This document shows, piece after piece, positions 18,575-26,673 of a stretch of 64,000 nucleotides of DNA (positions within the stretch are counted from its first letter, which is position 1; each line of letters starts with the position of its first letter). The notes below the pieces were generated by a model that did no database searches, was not told where the DNA came from, and saw only the letters and a program-made list of their open reading frames with translations. The position numbers and the translations under genes were made by a program. Origin of the DNA: Chryseomicrobium sp. FSL W7-1435 (GTDB taxonomy: Bacteria; Bacillota; Bacilli; Bacillales_A; Planococcaceae); NCBI RefSeq assembly GCF_038595005.1, contig NZ_CP151997.1:930001-994000 (forward strand), written 5' to 3'.

Positions 18575-19723
18575 ATGTTCGATGATTACGTAGAGTGGGA
18601 CTTAGAAGATGATAGGGAACAAACGGAAAGATGGAAAGAAATCGAAATGGAGTTAACATTTGAGGAAAGTCTTCATCGCCTGTCATCTAAGGAGCTCGAA
18701 TCTCTCCATATTCACATCCTCTCTCCAGATAAAAGAAAAAAGTGGACACACGATGAACGTCTGGAGCACTTGTTGAAGAATAAAGAGTCCATCATGGAAA
18801 AAGAAATTCAGTACTTCACGCACGAACAAGCCGAAATCCTAAAGCTTGCTGCAGAAAATCCGGCCGTTCTTATTGAAGAATATAATCGAGAGCTAGGAAT
18901 CTGGTGGCACGATACATCGCTACTTGCAACGGGGACATTTCATGGCACCAATGTCCTCGTCATGCCGAACGAGTTTAAAAGAACATTCCAACAGATCTAT
19001 GAATCCCAACAATTCGACCGGTTATGGCAGGACAACGAAGAGTGGACGAAAGTCACCGAAAAGCTTCTCGTCTATTATGGTGTGCTGTCATTTGATGAAC
19101 TGTATGCATTGTTGCGCCGCTATCACTATATTAGTTCGAGGGATAAAAAAGGTCACTTAAAAGAACTCTTTTCCTATCAATCACGCCGGCAGTGGGGAAT
19201 CCAGGCTGCCAAGGAATTGGGAGATGATTATTACGCAAGCATTGAAGTAGTGGATGAGGAATACACGTGGTCCGAACGAGGCAACTATCCCGACTTAGAT
19301 TTCGCTGAGATCGATGGCAGAGTACTGGCTCTCGATTCGTCAGAAGAAGTGGTATTACATATGCAATCGGTTCAGAGATTTCTACGATATCTAGAAAAGA
19401 CCTATAAAGTCGACCGTGACATTATGGGAATAATCTTAGAGGAAGTCTACTATGGAGTAGTGAATGACGATGAACCAACAGAACTTCTCCTCGGAATCGT
19501 CGAGATGGTCGAAATTAAAAACCGGAAACAAATCGATCGACTGGGCGAGGAATTCGATCATATGCTACTGAACATACCCCGCTGGGAACTGAAAGGTCAT
19601 ACGCTCGCTTCTTTTCATAACCTAGAACCTAAGAAACCTGCAACGTCTAGTCAACCCTCTATCGCAAGAAATGCCGACTGCCCATGTGGTAGCGGGAAGA
19701 AATACAAGAAGTGTTGTATGTAG
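18575..19723 (+). CDS. SEC-C zinc-motif protein, paralogue 3
   Basis: A 382-residue protein with an acidic N terminus (MFDDYVEWDLEDDREQ) and the C-terminal CPCGSGKKYKKCC. It shares with paralogue 2 the WWHDTSLLATGTFHGTNVLV block, the FDELYALLRRY region and the WELKGH segment before the linker. Identity is modest outside the SEC-C tail, whose DNA is nearly the same in all three genes. I chose ATG 18575 because CGAGGTGA precedes it; an in-frame ATG further upstream overlaps the previous gene. Function unknown. Confidence 0.75.
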   Translation: MFDDYVEWDLEDDREQTERWKEIEMELTFEESLHRLSSKELESLHIHILSPDKRKKWTHDERLEHLLKNKESIMEKEIQYFTHEQAEILKLAAENPAVLIEEYNRELGIWWHDTSLLATGTFHGTNVLVMPNEFKRTFQQIYESQQFDRLWQDNEEWTKVTEKLLVYYGVLSFDELYALLRRYHYISSRDKKGHLKELFSYQSRRQWGIQAAKELGDDYYASIEVVDEEYTWSERGNYPDLDFAEIDGRVLALDSSEEVVLHMQSVQRFLRYLEKTYKVDRDIMGIILEEVYYGVVNDDEPTELLLGIVEMVEIKNRKQIDRLGEEFDHMLLNIPRWELKGHTLASFHNLEPKKPATSSQPSIARNADCPCGSGKKYKKCCM

Positions 19724-19737
19724 GAAATCGGTACCTT

Positions 19738-19880
19738 AAATAGGTGCCTGTCCCAAAAACGATTCTGACATTCATGACTATTCATGAGATATGCAAGATA
19801 GATCCGCAATGCTGCGTTGAGTATCGCATAACCATGAAGTGTGTTGGAATAGTTCGGGGGACAGGTACTTTTTGGATGGG
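19738..19880 (+). repeat. REP1 element, copy g
   Basis: A full copy, AAATAGGTGCCTGTCCC to GGGGGACAGGTACTTTTTGG, starting 15 bp after the stop of SEC-C paralogue 3. Confidence 0.9.
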
Positions 19881-19903
19881 AATACCATTTATTGTTATCA
19901 TTC

Positions 19904-19942
19904 ATAGGGTTCATTGACAAACCCTATTTAATAGGGTATAAT
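19904..19942 (+). promoter_or_regulatory. toxin-antitoxin promoter with three operator half-sites
   Basis: A near-perfect sigma-A promoter: TTGACA at 19914-19919, a 17-bp spacer and TATAAT at 19937-19942. The half-site ATAGGGT/ACCCTAT occurs three times (19904, 19921, 19931); the last two form the palindrome ACCCTATTTAATAGGGT. The likely binder is the antitoxin encoded downstream. Confidence 0.8.
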
Positions 19943-19971
19943 TAATAAAAATGATAAGGACGTACAACCTT

Positions 19972-20266
19972 ATGAGAACACATACATTACAAGGTTTGAC
20001 ACGAAGTTTTATTGAACTCGATTCATTTATCTCTACTTAGAAGAGACTTGGACTTAGTGATGATGAATTGTTCGAACTAGAGATTGAACTTCTACAAACC
20101 TCAAGATACCACCCTGTGATTCAAGGAACTGGTGGATTGAGATAGGCTCGTTTTACTCGTCGCATATACTAAAGGGATGCAGGAAAATTTAAAGTCATCC
20201 GAAAAGGTTGAGCTGAAGAAGTTGGTCGATGAATTGAAATCTTATTACAGGGGGAGTGAAAAATGA
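19972..20266 (+). pseudogene. RelE/HigB-like toxin, decayed
   Basis: The frame starts MRTHTLQGLTRSFIELDSF and continues KRLGLSDDELFELEIELLQT...HPVIQGTGGLR, the usual N-terminal half of RelE/HigB2-type mRNA interferases. It contains two in-frame TAG stops, at about codons 23 and 58. The middle is missing, and the end resumes in another frame as QENLKSSEKVELKKLVDELK. About 20 family residues are deleted. The final codons overlap the antitoxin start, as in intact operons. Confidence 0.8.
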
Positions 20267-20592
20267 ATAAATCACTTTTTGAATCTCTAAAAACTAGTCT
20301 AAATGAAGCGATTGATCATGCAGATGGAAAGCATAATGCACGCACACGTAAAATTACAATCAAACCGCTCCCTACATTTTCTCCGCAAGATATTAAAGAA
20401 ATTCGAAAAAAAGTTGAAATGACACAGCTGCTTTTTGCTCAAACACTCGGAGTGAGCAAAAAGACGGTCGAAGCATGGGAAGCTGGGACAAATGTTCCAA
20501 ATGGTTCTGCTATGCGCCTACTTCAACTTTTAGAAGAACAACCTACTTTTGTCACACAAGAAGTCTATGTTACAGAAGCCTCGAGCGTCTAA
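20263..20592 (+). CDS. HTH antitoxin (NadS/HigA-like)
   Basis: A 109-residue protein with a Cro/C1-type helix-turn-helix (MTQLLFAQTLGVSKKTVEAWEAG, about residues 58-80) and the LRLLQLLEEQP-like ending common to NadS-type antitoxins. GGGGGAGTG precedes the ATG. It is transcribed from the strong promoter before the broken toxin and probably binds the ATAGGGT sites. The open frame ends two bases before a partial REP1, so the last few residues may have been altered by that junction. The antitoxin is intact while its toxin is dead. Confidence 0.8.
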   Translation: MNKSLFESLKTSLNEAIDHADGKHNARTRKITIKPLPTFSPQDIKEIRKKVEMTQLLFAQTLGVSKKTVEAWEAGTNVPNGSAMRLLQLLEEQPTFVTQEVYVTEASSV

Positions 20593-20640
20593 AGACAGGA
20601 ACTTTTCATTTGGAAGTACATCTCAGAAGGTGCCATGGAC
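20593..20640 (+). repeat. REP1 right-arm fragment, copy h
   Basis: Only the right end is present (AGACAGGAACTTTTCATTTGG and CTCAGAAGGTGCCATGG). It joins directly to the tail leading into the RAYT1 3' end. Confidence 0.7.
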
Positions 20641-20690
20641 TGACGGAAAAGCCCTTATAACAGCATCCATCAAAATAACCCTATACGATA

Positions 20691-21398
20691 TCAAGTTGAA
20701 CAGTTCGATGGGGGCTGTTCTTTTTCTGGAGTAAAAGTCCTCATACCGCGAATCCCTCTGTTTTTCAATTCAAGGGCCTTAAAAGGCACAAGTGCCTGCG
20801 AATGCTCCTCTTCCTTTTTTCTCCCATCCTCAATCGCAAAGAATGACCGGTGAAGAACAAATGCAAGATAACCATTAGCAGTCGGTTCAAATGGATAAGG
20901 CAGAAGGTTCGGTAGGTAGCTGGTATCAAGGAAGCGGGGCGTTATAAGTTCAGATGAGGCATAGTAAGGGAAGCTGCTATAGGGGTAGTCCTCGAGGGAA
21001 CCGACCATCGGCACCTCGGTATCGATCGGATTGCGATGGATGTAAGCACTCACCTCGAGCAAGCCCCGTACGGTCGGTACCTCATGCGACCAATAACGGC
21101 CCTGGTAGATGCGGCCTATGAAACCGTAACGCTGGTGGTAGGAATCGCTATAGCGTTTATTGGCGATCGTCATGATCTTAGACAAAGTGCCTTCATGGGC
21201 TCGTATCAAAATGTGGTAATGATTCGACATGAAACAAAATGCGACGACCTGGAACGGATAGCGGTCATAAGCGAGCTCGAATGCTCGGAGAAGCTCATGC
21301 ATGTCTTCATCTGTCGGGAACACATTGTGTCGGTTGTTCCCGCGTAGGATACAGTGATAGAAACTATTTGGTTTGTACTCTCTCTTTTTTCGTGGCAT
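20691..21398 (-). CDS. REP-associated tyrosine transposase (RAYT1; Y1_Tnp, IS200-like HUH family)
   Basis: A 235-residue single-strand DNA transposase-like protein. It has the HUH motif H60-Y61-H62 in FMSNHYHILIR and a nucleophile tyrosine candidate in RYSDSYHQR (Y83 or Y87), followed by GRIYQGRYWS and the family block AYIHRNPI...DYPYSSFPYY. In other bacteria RAYTs are domesticated and act on nearby REP palindromes. GAGGAG lies seven bases before the ATG. Partial REP1 h lies just beyond its 3' end and full REP1 i lies 176 bp before its start. No second transposase gene or IS ends are seen. Confidence 0.9.
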   Translation of the reverse strand: MPRKKREYKPNSFYHCILRGNNRHNVFPTDEDMHELLRAFELAYDRYPFQVVAFCFMSNHYHILIRAHEGTLSKIMTIANKRYSDSYHQRYGFIGRIYQGRYWSHEVPTVRGLLEVSAYIHRNPIDTEVPMVGSLEDYPYSSFPYYASSELITPRFLDTSYLPNLLPYPFEPTANGYLAFVLHRSFFAIEDGRKKEEEHSQALVPFKALELKNRGIRGMRTFTPEKEQPPSNCST

Positions 21399-21574
21399 CT
21401 CAGCACTCCTCTCAATCTTGATGACTGTACTTTAGCATAGTCTAAAATTGAGCACAGGATATGAAAACTCGAATTTGAAGCAGAAGGAAGCTAGAAACCG
21501 CTCTAAAATTTGATTTTGAAGACAAAATGACACGCAAAGTCAAATTGTGTGAACGATACAATCATTATCTTTTT

Positions 21575-21720
21575 TAGGTGCCTGTCCCCAAAACAATTCT
21601 GACATTCATGATTATTTATGAAATATGCAAGGCGAGGCCACATTCCTGCGTTAAGTATCGCATAATCATGAATTGTGTTGGAATATTTTGTGGGACAGGC
21701 ACTTTTTGGGAGTCGCTTCC
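21575..21720 (+). repeat. REP1 element, copy i
   Basis: A full copy with left arm TAGGTGCCTGTCCCCAAAA and right arm GGGACAGGCACTTTTTGGG. It lies upstream of RAYT1. The 300 bp between it and yifB hold no gene. Confidence 0.9.
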
Positions 21721-22021
21721 AAAATCGAAGCTCCTCCTAACAAAAGTAGAAATTTCTACTTCTGCGAAAAATTCAACTATCCTAACAAGTTTTTGTCACT
21801 AAATAGCTTGTTTTATCAACTTCCTATTTGCACTATGACATCACACAATTCCCAAACCCTCGTCTAATCTACACCTAACCTCGAGTTGTTTGCCTATCAA
21901 AGATAACGACGTTTTCCCAACGCTGCGTTATAAGCACTGGTGATTTTCTCAACAATATACAGCCTAAAAACCATATGCTACACTTGCCTAAACAGGCACA
22001 TCCCAAGGAGGGGAACCCCCA

Positions 22022-23557
22022 ATGCGCGCCATCTATTCAGTCGGCCTCGAAGGATCTCAAGGCCATATCGTCACCATCGAGGCAAGGATCCGTGAAGAAA
22101 AAGAATCCCTGGTCATTGTCGGACTGCCCGACGCCATCTTAAAAGAATCGCGTGAACGCGTATCGAGCGCTTTGAATGCCCTCAGTCTTGATCTCTCCAC
22201 GACCAAAGTTACTATCCAGTTATTCCCATCCGACCGTCAAAAACAAGGCACCGGCTTTGACCTTGCCATGGCACTGGCCGTCATCGACCGGACAAAAAAA
22301 CGCCCACTTCGAATCGGCAAAGAGACATGCGTCCTCGCGTCCATCAACCTGTATGGTGATTTAATGCCGTTCCACGGACTGCTTCCCTGCATCAATCAAG
22401 CCAGAAAACTAGGGTTTACCCGCATTATCGTGCCGGCCGGTCCCAACTATGCACTGCTGCCGAAAGACGATATCGAACTTGTCGAACTCGAGACGATCAT
22501 CCAGACCCTCCAATACCTCGAAGGTCAACCGATCATGCGCTTAACAGAGACCGAACCGCTTCCAGAAATGACTGAAGACGATACCCATTCTGTGGACTTT
22601 TCCGCAATACGTGGACATGAAGAAGCAAAAAAGATACTCGAGATTGCAGCCGCTGGTGGCCACCACGTGCTGTTCACCGGACCACCAGGTTGCGGCAAGA
22701 CGATGCTCGCAGACGCGTTCCACACCATTCTGCCAGACCTCACTGATCAAGAGGTACTCGATGTCCACAACACCTATCTTCTCGCAAAACACCACAGACC
22801 CATCTCTAAGCGCCCGCCCTACAGGCATCCACACCATTCCGCCTCCGCCATGTCCCTGATCGGTGGTGGCACCTACCCAAAACCTGGCGAGATTTCCCTC
22901 GCTGATAGGGGAGTATTGTTTCTTGATGAACTCGGTGAATTTTCACGCAAGACGCTCGACATGCTGCGACAACCAATGGAGAGTGGCGAAGTTGAAATCT
23001 CCCGCGTCAAACAAGCCGTCCGTTACCCAGCCAGCTTCATCTTGATCTCAGCCACAAACCCGTGTCCGTGCGGTTACCATGGATCCCGCCAACGGTACTG
23101 CAGCTGCAGCGCAAACCAAGTGCGCAACTACCAATTAAAAGCCTCTGGACCATTGAATGACCGTCTCGACTTTATCATGAGTTTGAAGAGCACCGGCATA
23201 CAAGAAGAAACGCCAGGCGAAGACTCGCTCTCGATCCGCAGAAGGACGACCTCTGCACGTGTCATCCAGCATGAACGCTACAAAGGACGCTTCTTGAACG
23301 GCAATGCACCCTCTAAGCTGATTCTCGAAAACTGCCACGCGACAGAAGCACAACTCGACACCATCAACCAGGCGTGCTATGACAACAAATGGTCTAACCG
23401 TACTCAACTCAAATTGATTCGCATCGCCAGGACCATTTCTGATCTCGAAGGCATCGACTATCTTTCCGAACAAGCCATCGCATCCGCCATCCATTACCGC
23501 ACCCTCATGCCCGTCGCCGCTGAATCGAATGTGGCGGAAGAAGGTGGAGAAGTGTAA
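22022..23557 (+). CDS. YifB/ComM-family magnesium-chelatase-like AAA ATPase
   Basis: A 511-residue protein. The N-terminal ChlI-like fold (MRAIYSVGLEGSQGHIVTIE, VVGLPDAILKESRERV-like) is followed by the AAA module with Walker A GPPGCGKT near residue 220, GVLFLDELGEF (Walker B), NPCPCGYHGS and a C-terminal helical domain. ComM in naturally competent bacteria is a hexameric branch-migration helicase. GGAGGGG precedes the ATG. The gene is visibly GC-richer than its surroundings, typical of core genes, and ends directly against an AlbA-type gene fragment. Confidence 0.88.
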   Translation: MRAIYSVGLEGSQGHIVTIEARIREEKESLVIVGLPDAILKESRERVSSALNALSLDLSTTKVTIQLFPSDRQKQGTGFDLAMALAVIDRTKKRPLRIGKETCVLASINLYGDLMPFHGLLPCINQARKLGFTRIIVPAGPNYALLPKDDIELVELETIIQTLQYLEGQPIMRLTETEPLPEMTEDDTHSVDFSAIRGHEEAKKILEIAAAGGHHVLFTGPPGCGKTMLADAFHTILPDLTDQEVLDVHNTYLLAKHHRPISKRPPYRHPHHSASAMSLIGGGTYPKPGEISLADRGVLFLDELGEFSRKTLDMLRQPMESGEVEISRVKQAVRYPASFILISATNPCPCGYHGSRQRYCSCSANQVRNYQLKASGPLNDRLDFIMSLKSTGIQEETPGEDSLSIRRRTTSARVIQHERYKGRFLNGNAPSKLILENCHATEAQLDTINQACYDNKWSNRTQLKLIRIARTISDLEGIDYLSEQAIASAIHYRTLMPVAAESNVAEEGGEV

Positions 23558-23558
23558 T

Positions 23559-23768
23559 TAATTGAGGGAGATGTCTTCCAGACAATCATCCCCCTACGAA
23601 AATTGAAGAGTGACCAAGTTAGTGAACAAGACGGTGACCAAGCTAGTGACTATACCAACGAAGAAAAAGAAGGCCATTTAGCGGGGCTAACACCGCTGCA
23701 ACTAGCGCTGCCGGACAAACCAACCAGTCAGTATCAAAAGTATTACCTCAAGAAATCCCTCATCTAGT
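23559..23768 (+). pseudogene. C-terminal remnant of an AlbA_2/ATP-binding regulator-like protein
   Basis: Without a start codon, the frame encodes LIEGDVFQTIIPL followed by a hydrophilic SDQVSEQDGDQASD linker and a short tail. EGDVFxTIIPL plus QVSDQ repeats is the common ending of AlbA_2-domain putative transcriptional regulators with an HATPase-like region. It begins two bases after the yifB stop, so a deletion has probably fused the two loci. Confidence 0.6.
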
Positions 23769-23788
23769 CGCGATGAGGGATTTTTTAA
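23755..23788 (+). terminator. rho-independent terminator
   Basis: The stem AAATCCCTCAT/ATGAGGGATTT is followed by a T tract, overlapping the end of the AlbA-like remnant. It would end transcripts from yifB. Confidence 0.8.
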
Positions 23789-23812
23789 TGCGTATTTTAA
23801 TGCGTATTTTTT

Positions 23813-23957
23813 TAGGTGCCTGTCCCATAAACGATTCTGACATTCATGACTATTCAAGTGATATGCATGTCGAGGCCGCATCCCTATGTTGAGTATCGCA
23901 TAATCATAAATTACATTGGAATATTTTGTGGGACAGGCACCTTTTGGAAATCGGTCC
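23813..23957 (+). repeat. REP1 element, copy j
   Basis: A full copy (TAGGTGCCTGTCCCATAAAC to GGGACAGGCACCTTTTGG). Its linked tail continues into a degenerate RAYT 3' remnant. Confidence 0.9.
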
Positions 23958-24090
23958 CAAAAGGTGCCACGGATTCATAGAAAAAGAGCTGAACGCAGTA
24001 TTTATTTGAATATATATATCAAATGTCCGATCGGCACCATTTTTTTCTAGAGTAAACTCCTCATATAACTAAGCCTTCTTGTCTGTCAGT
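23958..24090 (-). pseudogene. degenerate RAYT 3' remnant
   Basis: The order of short blocks (GGTGCCACGGATTCATAGAAA, ATCAAATGTCCGATCGGCAC, TTTTTTTCTAGAGTAAACTCC) follows the tail after copy e and the RAYT1 3' end, but with many changes. It is the oldest-looking relic of the REP1-RAYT unit. Confidence 0.5.
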
Positions 24091-24119
24091 GGGGATCAAT
24101 TTAGCTGAGAGCCGATCAT

Positions 24120-24842
24120 TCACCATTCCCAGTCTTCAGGATACTCTCGACTATAACGCAAGTCGGTAGGATGACAGTTAAGTTTTTTTGCCGACGCCAT
24201 AACATGATGATGCAAGTGATAATAGTCGTCAGGAAAATCTGCTAGGCGTTTGACAAGGATGCTTAACTGATTCACACGTCTCTCGGGTGTCATTTCTAGA
24301 TGTGTGATGTTCAAATCATCTACATACATAGTCGTGAATCGATTGTATTTTCCCGGTGCATACGACTTGAAATAGCGTTTGGCATTCTTAAACTTATTTT
24401 CAGGAACAGTTTCCTCGAAACACTTCGCAATAGCGCTTTGGAATAATCGGACAGTCATCACTGTCGAATCCCATACATGTGTTTTCATCTTTTTTTCATA
24501 CAGACGAATAAAATCGTCCAGCGTGAACATGATGAAAATCGCTTCAGGCCACAGCACTTCACACGTAAAGTACATATTCTTATCCGGACCGATCGTATTC
24601 AAAAATTTTCCGATGTCGCGACTGTACCCATTCGGAAGCGCAACTGCTCCTCGATCGCCCATCATCGCATGGCGCAGATCATAGCACACCCCTAACACAC
24701 GAAGCCTACTCGCTTCATAATCATCGTATTCAAATTCTGTGCCCACCACAGCATGCAGCGCTTCATAAAGGTGCTCTAGCTCGTTGTAATCCCCAGCTAA
24801 TCTGATTCCGGCATTGTGTTCTGTACTTTCCATTCTAAGCAT
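24120..24842 (-). CDS. uncharacterised protein, DUF6904-like
   Basis: A 240-residue soluble protein. The opening MLRMESTEHNAGIRLAGDYNE followed by LYEALHAVVGTE...SRLRVLGVCYDLRHAMMGDR resembles the DUF6904 family of Bacillales. No catalytic motif is evident. The same start region could begin at MESTEHN three codons later. It stands alone between the REP1 cluster and the Wadjet scar. Function unknown. Confidence 0.6.
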   Translation of the reverse strand: MLRMESTEHNAGIRLAGDYNELEHLYEALHAVVGTEFEYDDYEASRLRVLGVCYDLRHAMMGDRGAVALPNGYSRDIGKFLNTIGPDKNMYFTCEVLWPEAIFIMFTLDDFIRLYEKKMKTHVWDSTVMTVRLFQSAIAKCFEETVPENKFKNAKRYFKSYAPGKYNRFTTMYVDDLNITHLEMTPERRVNQLSILVKRLADFPDDYYHLHHHVMASAKKLNCHPTDLRYSREYPEDWEW

Positions 24843-25146
24843 TGTCTAATCCCCCATCGTTTTTACTTAGTATAGCAAAGTAAGGTGTAATGAGAAGCGG
24901 GGAGAAAGCGGCACTTGTGCACGAAGCAATTCAACGCAATTTACTCAAGGGAGTCAATGTAGCAAATGTAAATGCTATCTAATTGAGGTGAATTTTAAAA
25001 ATGAAATAGAAATCAATTAGACCCACTGCGTACCGAGCAATCGGTGCGTATTTTTATTGTCTTTTACTAAAAATCAGTAAGCAATGGAAATAAATTGTAT
25101 GCTACAATTTATTTAAAGAGTATTCAGAAAAGTGTGGTGATTACTG
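24843..25146. other. intergenic region with one terminator-like hairpin
   Basis: No gene is recognised. GCGTACCGAGCAATCGGTGCG at about 25029-25049, followed by TATTTTTAT, can form a terminator hairpin. A TACAAT at about 25103 could be a -10 box for the following remnant; no clear -35 is seen. Confidence 0.5.
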
Positions 25147-25502
25147 ATGAAACTATTTGATGTCGTTCCAGAAAGGTTTTTTACTCTGCTAACTGGAAAC
25201 AATAAAGAGGAAAGCAGTTCAACATCCACCAATGGGGAGACATCGATTACGGTGGCATATTGATTTTCGAACATTTAAAAAGAACATATTTCCCTACTAT
25301 CCGACCACTCTTGATGGATGAATCAACGTTCCTAAATTATTCTCAATATGGCATGGCGTTTTCAAATGACTACGCCATCAAACTCGAGAGACTATTGTTT
25401 GATGATAGCTATTTGGAATGGCACGGGTTGATCCAACGAATGCTTGAAAAGAATCGGAGGGTGGAGCAGGAGAGTTTGGTGATGGAGGTCGAAGTGGAGT
25501 GA
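25147..25502 (+). pseudogene. Wadjet operon scar: jetA 5' end fused to jetD 3' end
   Basis: The first 25 codons from ATG 25147 read MKLFDVVPERFFTLLTGNNKE, the opening of JetA-type Wadjet subunits. After a junction at about 25205-25220 the matching sequence is in another frame: FNIHQWGDIDYGGILIFEHL...RPLLMDESTF...RRVEQESLVM. That corresponds to the C-terminal TOPRIM-like part of the JetD nuclease (W-GD-D-GG, LLMD, EQE). In intact systems jetA is first and jetD last, so an internal deletion removed the rest, including jetB and jetC. A TTG at 25260 could express only 80 residues. Family calls are from recall, not search. Confidence 0.68.
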
Positions 25503-25592
25503 GTTTTAAGGTTTGTGAAAGGTATCGATACCTGTACACGGAACAAAACGATTTGAACTTAATAAACTAGTGTATAAAAGGATGTGCAAATC

Positions 25593-26572
25593 ATGTCAAA
25601 GGACGAATCAAATTCTCCGGACTACATGCAGTACTTTAAAAATAAAGAAGAACACGATAAAATAATTCATTTTGTTGTAGATAATAAGCAACAGGAAAAT
25701 ACCTTGAAGCTGTTAAAAATTCTTCCACTTACCTCTAATTCAAAACTAGTTTTTACTGATGAAACTCGAGGAGTAATTGAGCTCAAAGATTATACGCTCC
25801 ATTTTGCTGTGATTCCGAATGGCGATTTTGTTTACTACACAAAGAATAAGAAAACTGGCAGGAATGCAAATTACAGTAGAGCGGTATTGGATAGAGTGAT
25901 ATTTCAGTACTTGCAAAAATGGGGAGCAATAACTTCAGGAGAATCCTATTTAGAGTTTCTTACAAATAGATTGATAGAAACCATTTCTATTGAAAATTCA
26001 ACAATTCAATTCGATTTAGATTATTTAACATTAGATATTGGATTGTCTATGAATTTAGAATTTGATGTTTTAGAAGGTGCAGCAACAATTGAGTGCTTCC
26101 TTAAAGAATCGTGGGATAATGACCCTCAGAAAGAAATAGACGAGCCAGTCGAAGTTGGTTCATTGTATTTTAAAATTTATAATTCAAGCGAATACTCACA
26201 ATATTACCTTTGGCATGCTGCCGATGCTTCGTCGGGTGATGACCATGTCCTAATGTCCAATTTCATTGATGAGTATGAAAAAGAGATTCAATGGGGGATA
26301 AAGTTTTTAACTTTAGGTCGTATTCAAATTGACAAAGAATATAGAAGAGCTGGGTTAGGTAAACAAGCTTTAAGTGAGTTAAAAAATTCTGCTCCCTTCT
26401 AGACATTGACTATATTGTCTTGCAACCAGCACCCATAGAAGGAAGTATGGAATTGATGTCGGTTGAAAAACAAATTGCTATACAAATGCTTCAGAAATAT
26501 TATGAGGATCAAGGTTTTAAAACGTATTCAAAACCTAAGCGTGAGCCTTTCCAAGTTTATTCTGTTAAATAA
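25593..26572 (+). pseudogene. GNAT-like N-acetyltransferase with a C-terminal frameshift
   Basis: The frame from ATG 25593 (AAAAGGA upstream) gives about 265 residues ending at a stop at 26402, inside what looks like the acetyl-CoA loop (LTLGRIQIDKEYRRAGLGKQAL). The sequence continues in the next frame from 26399 as LDIDYIVLQPAPIEGSMEL...EDQGFKTYSKPK to a TAA at 26570, a normal GNAT ending. One indel near 26390-26400 explains this. The N-terminal 180 residues are not similar to anything I recall. Sequencing error is possible. Confidence 0.65.
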
Positions 26573-26588
26573 TATATAAAGTGTTGTG

Positions 26589-26628
26589 GTCACTATTGGG
26601 AAGGAAATTCCATTTGGTGACAGGCACC
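26589..26628 (+). repeat. REP3 hairpin element, copy a
   Basis: GTCACTATTGGGAAGGAAATTCC and then TTTGGTGACAGGCACC make a shortened version of the ~47-bp REP3 hairpin. It lies 17 bp after the end of the GNAT pseudogene. Confidence 0.75.
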
Positions 26629-26673
26629 AATTCATCAAAGGTACTATTTGAGCATTAATACAACCAAGTCAAA

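Noticed and set aside
25513-25535. GGTATCGATACCTGTAC as another REP element
   Set aside because: Only a short perfect palindrome resembling the start of REP2; no second arm or core is present.
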